This document shows positions 1 to 7,136 of a DNA stretch of 13,402 bases, one piece after another. This DNA is from Burkholderiaceae bacterium. Its GTDB lineage: Bacteria; Pseudomonadota; Gammaproteobacteria; Burkholderiales; Burkholderiaceae. Below the pieces are notes generated by a model. The model was not told the DNA's origin. It worked only from the letters and a program-made list of their open reading frames with translations, and did no database searches. The stretch lies in contig CANHMJ010000035.1 in the NCBI GenBank assembly GCA_947461805.1, positions 1 to 13,402 on the forward strand. The letters run 5' to 3'. How positions within the stretch are numbered: the stretch's first letter is position 1; the number at the start of each line of letters is the position of its first letter. The position numbers and the translations under genes are program-made.

Positions 1-67
1 GAAGGTCAAGCGCCGCTTCGGCGCGTGATGAACCTGCCTGCAACCACACTCCAAAATCAAATGTCAT
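1..67 (-). CDS. ispA: Farnesyl diphosphate synthase (IspA), N-terminal fragment, cut by window edge
   Basis: Only the first 22 codons lie in the window, beginning MTFDFGVWLQAGSSRAEAAL. This resembles the short N-terminal helix of bacterial short-chain isoprenyl diphosphate synthases, which condense dimethylallyl and isopentenyl diphosphate into farnesyl diphosphate in the cytoplasm. None of the catalytic Asp-rich motifs are visible, so the call rests on the N-terminus and on the well-known xseB-ispA gene order in proteobacteria. The start is the ATG four bases after the xseB stop. A GAGG lies about nine bases upstream, inside the last xseB codons, which suggests co-translation with xseB. An ATG overlapping the xseB stop is closed by TGA two codons later and is not usable. 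Confidence 0.75.
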   Translation of the reverse strand, partial: MTFDFGVWLQAGSSRAEAALDL

Positions 68-71
68 TGCA

Positions 72-305
72 TCAAGCCTCAAATACCCGAACCTGCTGCT
101 CGACTTGCGCCAAGACGCCCTGGCAATGGCGCAATAAAGCGGCGCCGCGCTGATAGGCGGCCAAGGTTTCTTCAAGCGAAAATTGACCTGACTCCATATC
201 GGCAATCAATTTTTCGAGCTCCTTTACCGCCTGCTCGTAGCGCAGGGCTGGGTCAATTTGGATCTCTGTGCCACCTGGAATGGCATCGGATTTTTTTGCT
301 GGCAT
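72..305 (-). CDS. xseB: Exodeoxyribonuclease VII small subunit (XseB)
   Basis: The 77-residue protein has the usual length of XseB, the small subunit that binds several-fold to XseA and regulates this single-strand-specific exonuclease in the cytoplasm. The family pattern is clear: YEQAVKELEKLIADMESGQ, then an LEETLAAYQRGAALL stretch, then C-x6-VEQQVRVFEA, all forming a two-helix antiparallel coiled coil from about residue 23 to the end. The first 20 residues are a Lys/Pro-rich tail of no conserved shape. It heads a minus-strand unit with ispA four bases downstream. The ATG at 305 has no obvious Shine-Dalgarno sequence; it was chosen because it gives the normal family length. The large subunit gene is not in the window. 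Confidence 0.93.
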   Translation of the reverse strand: MPAKKSDAIPGGTEIQIDPALRYEQAVKELEKLIADMESGQFSLEETLAAYQRGAALLRHCQGVLAQVEQQVRVFEA

Positions 306-333
306 GCGCAGTTTCTAAAAAAATAAGGGGGTT

Positions 334-350
334 GTATGGCTCGTATGGCT
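334..350. repeat. Tandem 8-bp direct repeat in the xseB upstream region
   Basis: GTATGGCT occurs at 334-341 and again at 343-350, separated by a single C, giving a 9-bp period. It sits 29-45 bases upstream of the xseB start and about 70 bases before the plus-strand -10 box at 417. A regulator binding tandem sites is possible but unproven, and chance duplication cannot be excluded. Confidence 0.4.
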
Positions 351-416
351 AAATCATGCCTGATTTTCCACCAAAGCAGGGTCTTCCTATAAAAGCGAGG
401 GTTCGGAATCGGTGGG

Positions 417-422
417 TATAAT
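417..422 (+). promoter_or_regulatory. Likely -10 box for the Rieske oxygenase gene
   Basis: A perfect TATAAT preceded by GTGGG lies 89 bases before the ATG at 511. No acceptable -35 hexamer is seen at a 16-18 base spacing. Transcription from here would start near 429 and give a leader of roughly 80 bases that contains the dyad and hairpin listed next. Confidence 0.55.
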
Positions 423-435
423 CGCCTTCCTTCCT

Positions 436-464
436 ATCCAATATCGAACTTTCGATGGTTGGAT
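436..464. promoter_or_regulatory. Imperfect dyad just downstream of the -10 box
   Basis: Two nested inverted repeats share one centre. The inner one is ATCGAA-CT-TTCGAT (443-456). The outer one is ATCCAA (436-441) with TTGGAT (459-464). They are separated by one base on the left and two on the right, so twelve pairs can form with one small bulge. The position, about 10 bases after the expected transcript start, fits an operator or a leader-RNA hairpin. The function is inferred only. Confidence 0.4.
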
Positions 465-476
465 TGGTTGTTCCGC

Positions 477-496
477 TTAGCTTCGGCTGACTTTTT
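477..496 (+). terminator. Small UUCG hairpin with T-run in the Rieske gene leader (possible attenuator)
   Basis: TTAGC (477-481) pairs with GCTGA (486-490), including one G-T wobble, around a TTCG loop. The hairpin is followed by C and five T. It has the outline of a weak intrinsic terminator placed 14 bases before the ATG at 511. The five-pair stem is short, so strong termination is unlikely on its own. It could also act on translation, because the G-rich ribosome-binding area follows directly. Confidence 0.3.
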
Positions 497-510
497 CGGG
501 GGTGGGGAGA

Positions 511-1608
511 ATGACTAATCTGGCTACCGCGCAGCAGCTTGCGCCGTCCAATCTGCAGTTGCCGGTCTCGGCCTACTTTGACGTTGATCTATATCAGCGC
601 GAAATGGCTCTGCTATTCAAGCAGGGTCCGGGCTATGTCGGTCATCAATTAATGGTCCCCGATCAAGGCTCCTACCGCACCCTTTCTGCCGAGAATGAAG
701 GACGCTTGCTGGTTCGAAATAGCACAGGCGTTGAGCTGCTCTCCAATGTATGCCGCCATCGTCAAGCCCTCATGCTCAATGGCTCGGGCCAAGTAGACAC
801 CATCGTTTGTCCTTTGCACCGCTGGACCTATGACTTAGAGGGGCAATTGTTAGGGGCGCCTCATTTTGGCGATAAGCCCTGCTTGCATTTAGGCAAATCT
901 CCCTTGCAAAACTGGCAAGGCATGCTGTTTGAAGGTCCGCGTGATGTTGTAAAAGACTTGGGCAAATTGGGTGTTGCCGACGATTTGGATTTTACGGGCT
1001 ACATGCTCGATCACGTTGAGGTACATGAGTGCAATTACAACTGGAAAACCTTCATTGAGGTTTACCTCGAGGACTACCATGTGGTGCCCTTTCATCCGGG
1101 GCTCGGTCAATTTGTTTCCTGTGAGGATTTGCATTGGGAATTTGGCGATTGGCACAGCGTACAAACGGTGGGCATCCATAAAAACCTCGCCAATCCAGGC
1201 TCTCCCGTATATCGCCAATGGCATGATGCGGTGCTGCGCCACCATGGCAATAAGCCGCCACGGCATGGTGCTATTTGGCTGACCTACTACCCTAATGTGA
1301 TGGTTGAATGGTATCCGGGCGTGTTGTGCATTTCAACACTGCATCCCATGGGCCCCAATAAAACCCGCAATATTGTGGAGTTTTACTATCCCGAAGAAAT
1401 CGCCCTATTTGAACGGGAATTCGTAGAAGCCGAACGCGCTGCCTATATGGAAACTTGCCTTGAGGATGATGAGATTGCAGAGCGTATGGATGCGGGTCGC
1501 GCTGCACTTCTCGCCCGGGGCGTAAACGAAGTGGGTCCTTATCAAAGCCCCATGGAAGACGGCATGCAGCATTTTCATGAATGGTATCGCCGGGAGATGC
1601 AGTTTTAA
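511..1608 (+). CDS. Rieske-type aromatic ring-hydroxylating oxygenase alpha subunit, substrate unknown
   Basis: This 365-residue cytoplasmic protein has the two-domain layout of Rieske non-heme iron oxygenase alpha subunits. The [2Fe-2S] ligands are visible as C81-x-H83 and C100-x2-H103 with 16 residues between the pairs. The catalytic mononuclear iron site is in NWKTFIEVYLEDYHVVPFH, with H190 and H195 as ligands. E187 or D188 is the likely bridge to the neighbouring subunit, and an acid in LEDDE (about 319) may be the third ligand. No reductase, ferredoxin or beta-subunit gene lies beside it, so electron partners must be encoded elsewhere. The ATG at 511 is preferred over the in-frame GTG at 502, because GGGGG at 498-502 is well spaced for the ATG. 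It is divergent from xseB-ispA and 67 bases before sseA. The substrate cannot be read from the sequence; demethylation or ring hydroxylation are both possible. Confidence 0.88.
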   Translation: MTNLATAQQLAPSNLQLPVSAYFDVDLYQREMALLFKQGPGYVGHQLMVPDQGSYRTLSAENEGRLLVRNSTGVELLSNVCRHRQALMLNGSGQVDTIVCPLHRWTYDLEGQLLGAPHFGDKPCLHLGKSPLQNWQGMLFEGPRDVVKDLGKLGVADDLDFTGYMLDHVEVHECNYNWKTFIEVYLEDYHVVPFHPGLGQFVSCEDLHWEFGDWHSVQTVGIHKNLANPGSPVYRQWHDAVLRHHGNKPPRHGAIWLTYYPNVMVEWYPGVLCISTLHPMGPNKTRNIVEFYYPEEIALFEREFVEAERAAYMETCLEDDEIAERMDAGRAALLARGVNEVGPYQSPMEDGMQHFHEWYRREMQF

Positions 1609-1661
1609 CTGGGCTCTCGGATTGATTCACGGTAGACTATTTTTTCTTGCCGATTACGCAT

Positions 1662-1667
1662 AAGGAG
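1662..1667 (+). promoter_or_regulatory. Ribosome binding site of sseA
   Basis: AAGGAG ends eight bases before the ATG at 1676. It is one of the few textbook Shine-Dalgarno sequences in the window and fixes this start. Confidence 0.8.
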
Positions 1668-1675
1668 TTTGCGCT

Positions 1676-2509
1676 ATGCATCCACTCATTACACCCAATC
1701 AATTGGAAGAGCTAGTTAATACCGGCGCCGACATTCTAATCTGCGACTGCCGCTTTGATTTAACGCATCCGCAGGCGGGGCGTGAAGCCTATAACGTAGG
1801 GCATATTTTGGGCGCCATTTACGTCGACCTGGATCGCGATCTCTCTGCCCCCAAAACAGGTAGCAACGGTCGTCACCCCCTTCCCAGTCCTCAGGCATGG
1901 GCAGATACGAGGCAGCGCCTTGGCATTGATCCAAAGACAGCCGTAATTGCCTACGATAATCACGGCTCGGTCTATGCAAGCCGCTTATGGTGGATGCTCA
2001 AAGCCAGCGGGCACGCGCACGTTCAGGTACTGGATGGTGGTCTTGGTGCATGGAATGGCTCGATCGGCACGATTCCGCCCGTTATAACTCCCTTAAAGGC
2101 TGCAATTGAGCCGCAGGACTGGATGGGCTCCGTTACCGTGAATGCAATGGAACACTGGCTTACTGATTCAAAAGGGCAATGCGTTGTTGATGCCCGTGCT
2201 GAGGATCGCTTTCGCGGGGAAAACGAAACCTTAGATCCTGTCGGTGGCCATATTCCAGGGGCGCTGAATCGATTCTTCAAACACAATCTGAGTGCTGGGC
2301 AATTTAAATCGCCCGATGCATTGCGTACGGAATTTAAAACACTTCTCGGCAATACAACGGCGAGTAGTGTGATTCACCAGTGCGGCTCTGGCGTAACCGC
2401 TTGCCATAATCTATTAGCAATGGAAGTTGCAGGTTTACCGGGATCCCATTTGTACGTTGGTAGCTGGAGCGAATGGTGCGCCGATCCAAAACGACCGGTT
2501 GCGACATAG
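1676..2509 (+). CDS. sseA: 3-mercaptopyruvate sulfurtransferase (rhodanese family)
   Basis: The 277-residue protein carries two rhodanese domains. The inactive N-terminal one spans about residues 5-130, with CDCRFDL, GHILGAIYVDLDRDL and VLDGGLGAW. The active C-terminal one spans about 150-275, with VVDARAEDRFRGE, GGHIPGALN and the catalytic loop C236-GSGVTA. A CGSGVT loop is typical of mercaptopyruvate sulfurtransferases, whereas thiosulfate-specific rhodaneses have CRKGVT. The likely reaction is therefore transfer of sulfane sulfur from 3-mercaptopyruvate to thiols or cyanide in the cytoplasm. A strong AAGGAG supports the start. It may be read through from the Rieske gene 67 bases upstream, since no clear separate promoter is seen. 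The 3' end faces the ZIP gene. Confidence 0.93.
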   Translation: MHPLITPNQLEELVNTGADILICDCRFDLTHPQAGREAYNVGHILGAIYVDLDRDLSAPKTGSNGRHPLPSPQAWADTRQRLGIDPKTAVIAYDNHGSVYASRLWWMLKASGHAHVQVLDGGLGAWNGSIGTIPPVITPLKAAIEPQDWMGSVTVNAMEHWLTDSKGQCVVDARAEDRFRGENETLDPVGGHIPGALNRFFKHNLSAGQFKSPDALRTEFKTLLGNTTASSVIHQCGSGVTACHNLLAMEVAGLPGSHLYVGSWSEWCADPKRPVAT

Positions 2510-2533
2510 CGACCTCGCGACCTAAATCAAACC

Positions 2534-2550
2534 AGCGCGAAATCGCGGCT
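2534..2550. terminator. Hairpin between convergent sseA and ZIP genes, possible weak terminator
   Basis: GCGA (2537-2540) pairs with TCGC (2543-2546), and AGC (2534-2536) pairs with GCT (2548-2550) across one bulged base. Read on the minus strand, it begins in the ZIP stop codon and is followed by GGTTTGATTT. No true T-run follows in either direction. The placement between two converging units is the main argument. Confidence 0.3.
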
Positions 2551-3322
2551 AGTGTCCGCGCGATAGCAATACAACTAGACCAACGCCGCAAGCAATCAAT
2601 GTGATTTGCCGTAAAGACTCTTGCCAATGCGATCTGCGGTGCATTTGTGGAATTAAATCACTCACCGCAATGTAAATAAATCCGCTCGAGGCGATCACCA
2701 ATAAATATGGCATTGCCGTGTTGGCTTTTTCCAAAAAGTAATACCCAAGCACGCCGCCCAATACCGATAGAGCACCACTAATGAGGTTGTAGAGGAGTGC
2801 ACGGACGCGTGAGAAACCGGCATTAATCAGCACAATAAAATCGCCAATCTCTTGTGGAATCTCGTGCGCCACAATCGCAATTGCGGTAAACATACCCACT
2901 TCAAAATCAACCATAAATGCAGCAGCAATTAACACGCCATCCACAAAATTATGCAGACCATCGCCAATCAAAATCATCCAACCACTCTGACCAGCCTCTT
3001 CTGCATCATGCCCATGGTGGTGATCGTGGCCATCGCCTTCGTGATGATGGCTATGGCGTAGAAGCGCTACTTTCTCAAGCAAAAAGAAGCCCAGCAGTCC
3101 TGCAAGCAGCACACCAAAGAGCACATGGGCATCCACGCCGGGCATCTCAAATGCTTCCGGCAAGGAATGCAGTAAGGCAGTAGCCAGCAAAATACCAACC
3201 GAAATGCTCACCATGCGGTCAACGAGCTTTGCTAAAACGCCCAGCGATAAGCTGGCCGCAATCAGAACACTTGAGAGACCCGCGCCTGCCGTTACTAAGA
3301 CGATGAGCTGCAGAGCGGTCAT
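2549..3322 (-). CDS. ZIP family divalent metal transporter (zinc or related ion)
   Basis: This 257-residue inner-membrane protein has about eight helices, as in ZIP transporters that move Zn2+ or similar cations into the cytoplasm. The metal-site helices are plain: TM4 carries DGLHNFVDG (H124, N125, D128) and TM5 carries HEIPQEIGD (H153, E154, E158, D161), of the LIV-1-like type. The loop between TM3 and TM4 is His-rich, with nine His in residues 90-105, the usual regulatory metal-binding loop. Its ATG overlaps the stop of the upstream hydrolase gene as ATGA (3319-3322), and CGGAG lies a few bases before it, so translation is probably coupled. Metal specificity cannot be told from sequence; Zn is the default for the family, while Fe and Mn are possible. 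The position downstream of polA and an exported hydrolase gives no hint of metal control here. Confidence 0.9.
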   Translation of the reverse strand: MTALQLIVLVTAGAGLSSVLIAASLSLGVLAKLVDRMVSISVGILLATALLHSLPEAFEMPGVDAHVLFGVLLAGLLGFFLLEKVALLRHSHHHEGDGHDHHHGHDAEEAGQSGWMILIGDGLHNFVDGVLIAAAFMVDFEVGMFTAIAIVAHEIPQEIGDFIVLINAGFSRVRALLYNLISGALSVLGGVLGYYFLEKANTAMPYLLVIASSGFIYIAVSDLIPQMHRRSHWQESLRQITLIACGVGLVVLLSRGH

Positions 3323-4182
3323 ACCACTCCGTTCCGCTTAAACCAATCCACGCACTTTACCCAGCCATCGGCTGCGGGGCCGGCGCGGTAGGTCTCGCGG
3401 TAATCCGCATGAAACGCGTGGGGCGCATCGAGGTAAATCTCAAAGCGCGATGCTTTGGCCTCTAGATTTTTTGATCCTGCTGCTGCCAATGCTTGGCGCA
3501 TCCTATCCACGCTCTCGAGCGGAATACCGGTATCGGCTGAACCATATAAGCCAAGGACAGGGGCTTTGAGCTCTGCGGCAATGTCGACTGGATGGCGTGG
3601 ATTACCGGCCGTTTTTTCACCAACCAAACGTCCGTACCACGCAACACCTGCACGTACTTCTGGCATAGTGGCAGAAAGCCACGTAATGCGCCCACCCCAA
3701 CAAAAACCGGTAACGCCGACACGCTTGATATCACCCCCATTGGCGCCAGCCCATGCAATCGCTGCACGAATGTCACCCATGACTTGGGCATCGGGGGTTT
3801 TCGAAATAATATTGCTAAAAATTTCGGCTACTGTTCCATAGGTATTGGGATCGCCTGCGCGCACAAAAAATTCGGGGGCAATCGCAAGGTAACCTAACTT
3901 CGCAAAACGGCGGGTGACATCGGCAATGTATTCATGGACACCAAAAATCTCGCTGCATACAATCACGATTGGCAGTGGTCCCTTAGCCTTTTCAGGGCGC
4001 GATACATAAGCAGGCATCTGAATACTGCCCGATGGAATCGATAGTTCGCCCGCTTTAATTCCGGCAAAGTCGGTTTTAATTACCTGGGCTAGAACGGGTT
4101 GGGATGCTGCAACAAAACCGACACCTAGGCCGGTTGCCGTTACCGCCGATGCCTTCATGAAGTCTCTACGATTAGTGCTCAT
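3319..4182 (-). CDS. Exported dienelactone-hydrolase-family protein with Tat signal
   Basis: This is a 287-residue alpha/beta hydrolase. It begins MSTNRRDFMKAS, with R5-R6 in a twin-arginine motif, a hydrophobic stretch over about residues 11-30 and a probable cleavage after VLA (residue 32), so a folded export to the periplasm by Tat is expected. Dienelactone hydrolase landmarks are present: EIFGVHE (E78), nucleophile C161 in GFCWGG, D217 in GSADTGIP and H255 in APHAFH. The classical enzyme opens dienelactones in chlorocatechol breakdown, but relatives hydrolyse varied esters and no catechol genes are nearby, so the substrate is unknown. The start at 4182 is set by GAGGAG six bases upstream; longer in-frame starts back to 4224 would run into polA. 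It lies 23 bases after polA and overlaps the ZIP gene by 4 bases. Confidence 0.88.
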   Translation of the reverse strand: MSTNRRDFMKASAVTATGLGVGFVAASQPVLAQVIKTDFAGIKAGELSIPSGSIQMPAYVSRPEKAKGPLPIVIVCSEIFGVHEYIADVTRRFAKLGYLAIAPEFFVRAGDPNTYGTVAEIFSNIISKTPDAQVMGDIRAAIAWAGANGGDIKRVGVTGFCWGGRITWLSATMPEVRAGVAWYGRLVGEKTAGNPRHPVDIAAELKAPVLGLYGSADTGIPLESVDRMRQALAAAGSKNLEAKASRFEIYLDAPHAFHADYRETYRAGPAADGWVKCVDWFKRNGVV

Positions 4183-4188
4183 CTTCAT

Positions 4189-4194
4189 CTCCTC
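4189..4194 (-). promoter_or_regulatory. Ribosome binding site of the exported hydrolase gene
   Basis: GAGGAG on the minus strand is six bases from the ATG at 4182 and directly abuts another in-frame ATG at 4188. The spacing favours the start at 4182, which places the twin-arginine motif at residues 5-6. Confidence 0.75.
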
Positions 4195-4205
4195 ATTTAA
4201 TGTGA

Positions 4206-7040
4206 TTAATGCGCTTCTTCCCAATTATCACCGACACCGATGCTCACCAGCAAAGGCACCTTCAGTGTTGCTACAGAGCACATCAGCCCTGGCAACGCCT
4301 TTTGAACGTAATCGAGCTCCTCTAAAGGCACATCAAAGACCAGTTCATCGTGCACTTGCAGCAACATACGCGTTTTCAGGTTTTCGGCTTCGAGCCAATT
4401 CTGTACCGCTACCATCGCCAATTTAATTAAATCCGCAGCAGTCCCTTGCATAGGCGCATTGATGGCGGCACGTTCGGCGCCCTGCCGGCGTGGGCCATTC
4501 GAGCCCTTAATCTCGGGCAACCACAGGCGCCTACCAAAGACCGTTTCCACATAACCTTGCTCCCGCGCCTGCAGCTTGGTTTCTTCCATGTACTGGGCCA
4601 CGCTGGGGTAGCGCTCAAAGTAAGTGGCGATGTATTTTTGCGCGGCAGCACGTTCAATGCCTAAATTGCCAGCAAGGCCATAAGCGCTCATACCGTAAAT
4701 CAAGCCGAAATTAATCACCTTGGCGTAGCGACGCTGCTCTGACGATACTTGCTCAAGCGGAATGCCAAAAATCTCAGCTGCTGTTGCTTGGTGAATGTCT
4801 TTGCCCGCTGCAAATGCGGTTAACAAACTCGCGTCTTCTGCAATATGCGCCATGATGCGCAATTCAATTTGCGAATAATCCGCAGAGAGTAATTTGCAGC
4901 CGGCTGCCGGCACAAAGGCCTCTCGTATGCGCCTGCCCTCCTCGGTGCGCACCGGAATATTTTGCATATTGGGCTCACTTGATGCTAAGCGACCCGTCAC
5001 TGCAACGGCTTGTGAGAAATTGGTATGCACGCGCCCAGTTTTAGGGTTGACCATGCGTGGTAATTTCTCAATGTAGGTCGACATCAGTTTTGCAAGGCCG
5101 CGATAATCCAAAATCTTCGCCGGCAAGGGAAAATCTTCAGCGAGTTTTTGCAATACTTCTTCATCGGTTGACGGCGCGCCTGACGGTGTTTTTTTAACAA
5201 CCGGCAACTGCAATTGCCCAAATAAAATCTCCGCAATTTGTTTGGGGGACTGGATATTGAATGGCTGACCTGCAAGCGCATGAATCTCGCCCTCCAAAGC
5301 CAGGAGTCGCTTACCTACCTCGAGTCCTTGCGCTGCTAAACGGGCCGAGTCAATCCGAATGCCATTGCGCTCCATCACCCCCAACACGCGCATGGCTGGC
5401 ATTTCGATCTGCTCGTATACATAGCGTAAGCCAGGGCTGTTTTCGATCTGAGGCCATAAGAAATGATGCAGGCGCAATGTGATGTCGGCATCTTCTGCAG
5501 CGTAGTTTGTTGCCGTTGCTAGATCGACTTGATCAAAGCCAATTTGATGCGCGCCCTTACCGCAGACGTCTTCGTAGCGAATGGTCTTTACACCCAAGTG
5601 GCGTTCAGCCAAGCTATCCATATTGTGGGCCAAATGGGATTCCAGTACATATGACTCCAATAAGGTGTCGTGCTGTATCCCTTGCAAGGCTATGCCGTAG
5701 TTCGCAAAAATATGGGTGTCGTACTTTAGGTTTTGGCCCACTTTGTAACGCTTGGGATCCTCCAGCCACGGACGCATCTGATCCAAGACCGATTGGCAAT
5801 CGAGTTGATCCTCACCTGTGCGGTGTGCCAGCGGGATGTAACACGCAACACCCTCTTCTGCGCTGAGTGAAATGCCGACGAGCTCTGCCACCAAGGCATC
5901 GAGTCCGGTAGTCTCAGTATCAACGCACACTAAATCAGCAGTGGCTATTTTGGTGAGCCATGCATCTAGCCTTGTCTGATCAACCACGCATTCGTATCGA
6001 CGCTCAATCGCATTTTGCTCCGTAGCATCTTTTGCGGGAATCGTTGGTGTGAGTGCGGGTGGATGAATTGATTTGGCTGGGCTTACCTTGGATGGCGAAT
6101 CTGTATTGCCAACCAGATCGAATGCGGGAGCCTCGCTTGATGAAGCGATAGTTACTGCGCCGCTATTCTCTTCACTCAAACGCTTTTCCACATCACGCAA
6201 CCAGGTCTTAAATGCAAAGCGCTCGAAGAACTCTTTTAATACCGGTAAATTTTCTGGCTTGGCGTGCAAATCATCCAAGCCAGGGATATGCTCATTGAGG
6301 TCGCAGTCCAATTTGACGGTGAGCAGTTCGCGCGCGCGCAATAACCAGGGCAGACTAGCACGGAGGTTATCGCCGACCACGCCTTTGATTTCATCTGCAC
6401 GCGCCATCAACTGATCTAAATCACCGTATTCGGCGAGCCACTTATTTGCAGTCTTCGGGCCCGCCTTAGGAACCCCGGGGACGTTATCGACCGTGTCACC
6501 AATAATGGTGAGGTAATCGACGATGCGCTCGGGTGGCACTCCGAACTTTTGAATCACACCATCCACATCGAGCTTCTCATCGGTCATCGTATTAATCAGC
6601 GATACCGAAGAATTCACTAGTTGCGCCAAATCCTTGTCCCCAGTCGAGATGATGGTATCCCAACCAGCCTCAGTAGCTTGCCTGGCCAGCGTGCCGATGA
6701 CATCATCCGCCTCCACCCCCGAAACCACCAAGACCGGCCAGCCTAGGGCCTTTACCAGGGCATGAATTGGCTCGATTTGCGCTACTAGGTCTTCCGGCAT
6801 CGAACTCCGGTTTGCCTTGTATTCGGGGTACATCTCATCCCGGAAGGTCTTGCCTTTGGCATCAAAAACACAGGCCAAGTGGTCTGCCTGGATCTCGGAA
6901 CGGGCCCGCCGCATCATATTGACCATGCCGTAGACCGCTCCGGTAGGCTCTCCGGCCGCATTTCGGAGGTCTGGCATGCCATGAAAGGCCCGATACAGGT
7001 AACTGGAGCCGTCTACCAACAAGAGTCTATGTTTAGTCAT
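4206..7040 (-). CDS. polA: DNA polymerase I with 5'-nuclease and intact proofreading domain
   Basis: The 944-residue enzyme fills gaps and removes Okazaki primers. Residues 1 to about 290 are the 5'-3' nuclease domain (LLLVDGSSYLYRAFH, VEADDVIG, STGDKDL, IIGDTVDNVPGVP). A Ser/Pro/Ala-rich linker follows at about 293-345. Residues 350-530 are the 3'-5' exonuclease with all motifs kept: D374-x-E376, D441 in NLKYD, and Y513 to D517. Residues 540-944 are the polymerase: motif A at D721, motif B with R770, K774, F778 and Y782, and motif C as H897-D898-E899. F778 matches the Escherichia coli residue F762 that favours dNTPs over ddNTPs. The ATG at 7040 is preferred over an in-frame TTG at 7055, because the product then starts like other family members. 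No clear Shine-Dalgarno is seen. Confidence 0.97.
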   Translation of the reverse strand: MTKHRLLLVDGSSYLYRAFHGMPDLRNAAGEPTGAVYGMVNMMRRARSEIQADHLACVFDAKGKTFRDEMYPEYKANRSSMPEDLVAQIEPIHALVKALGWPVLVVSGVEADDVIGTLARQATEAGWDTIISTGDKDLAQLVNSSVSLINTMTDEKLDVDGVIQKFGVPPERIVDYLTIIGDTVDNVPGVPKAGPKTANKWLAEYGDLDQLMARADEIKGVVGDNLRASLPWLLRARELLTVKLDCDLNEHIPGLDDLHAKPENLPVLKEFFERFAFKTWLRDVEKRLSEENSGAVTIASSSEAPAFDLVGNTDSPSKVSPAKSIHPPALTPTIPAKDATEQNAIERRYECVVDQTRLDAWLTKIATADLVCVDTETTGLDALVAELVGISLSAEEGVACYIPLAHRTGEDQLDCQSVLDQMRPWLEDPKRYKVGQNLKYDTHIFANYGIALQGIQHDTLLESYVLESHLAHNMDSLAERHLGVKTIRYEDVCGKGAHQIGFDQVDLATATNYAAEDADITLRLHHFLWPQIENSPGLRYVYEQIEMPAMRVLGVMERNGIRIDSARLAAQGLEVGKRLLALEGEIHALAGQPFNIQSPKQIAEILFGQLQLPVVKKTPSGAPSTDEEVLQKLAEDFPLPAKILDYRGLAKLMSTYIEKLPRMVNPKTGRVHTNFSQAVAVTGRLASSEPNMQNIPVRTEEGRRIREAFVPAAGCKLLSADYSQIELRIMAHIAEDASLLTAFAAGKDIHQATAAEIFGIPLEQVSSEQRRYAKVINFGLIYGMSAYGLAGNLGIERAAAQKYIATYFERYPSVAQYMEETKLQAREQGYVETVFGRRLWLPEIKGSNGPRRQGAERAAINAPMQGTAADLIKLAMVAVQNWLEAENLKTRMLLQVHDELVFDVPLEELDYVQKALPGLMCSVATLKVPLLVSIGVGDNWEEAH

Positions 7041-7136
7041 ACCGCAATCGTACAATCTAGTTACTTACTCGTTGCTAATTCCTTGCTATCCAAGCTGAGG
7101 AGCTGGCTTGAGATAACCTAAAACCAAGATCACTTT

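Noticed and set aside
10..24. Perfect inverted repeat GCGCCG-CTT-CGGCGC
   Set aside because: It lies inside the ispA coding start, where Ala/Arg/Glu codons produce it; there is no T-run and no terminator is expected there.
889..1266. Long open frame of 125 codons antisense to the Rieske gene
   Set aside because: The sense strand encodes an intact conserved enzyme with all metal ligands; the antisense product has no family resemblance and no start signal.
2501..2521. Three GCGAC copies at 8-base spacing across the sseA stop codon
   Set aside because: Very short units in GC-rich sequence at a gene end; too few copies to call a repeat array or a binding site.
3000..3055. Repetitive CATGG/GATGATGG-like stretch suggestive of a DNA repeat
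   Set aside because: It is the codon pattern of the His-rich loop of the ZIP transporter, conserved at protein level.
7041..7136. Search for promoters in the polA / DUF2782-like divergent gap, including a CAAGC...GCTTG hairpin at 7091-7110
   Set aside because: No -10/-35 pair at acceptable spacing on either strand, and the five-pair hairpin has a ten-base loop; nothing firm enough to annotate.
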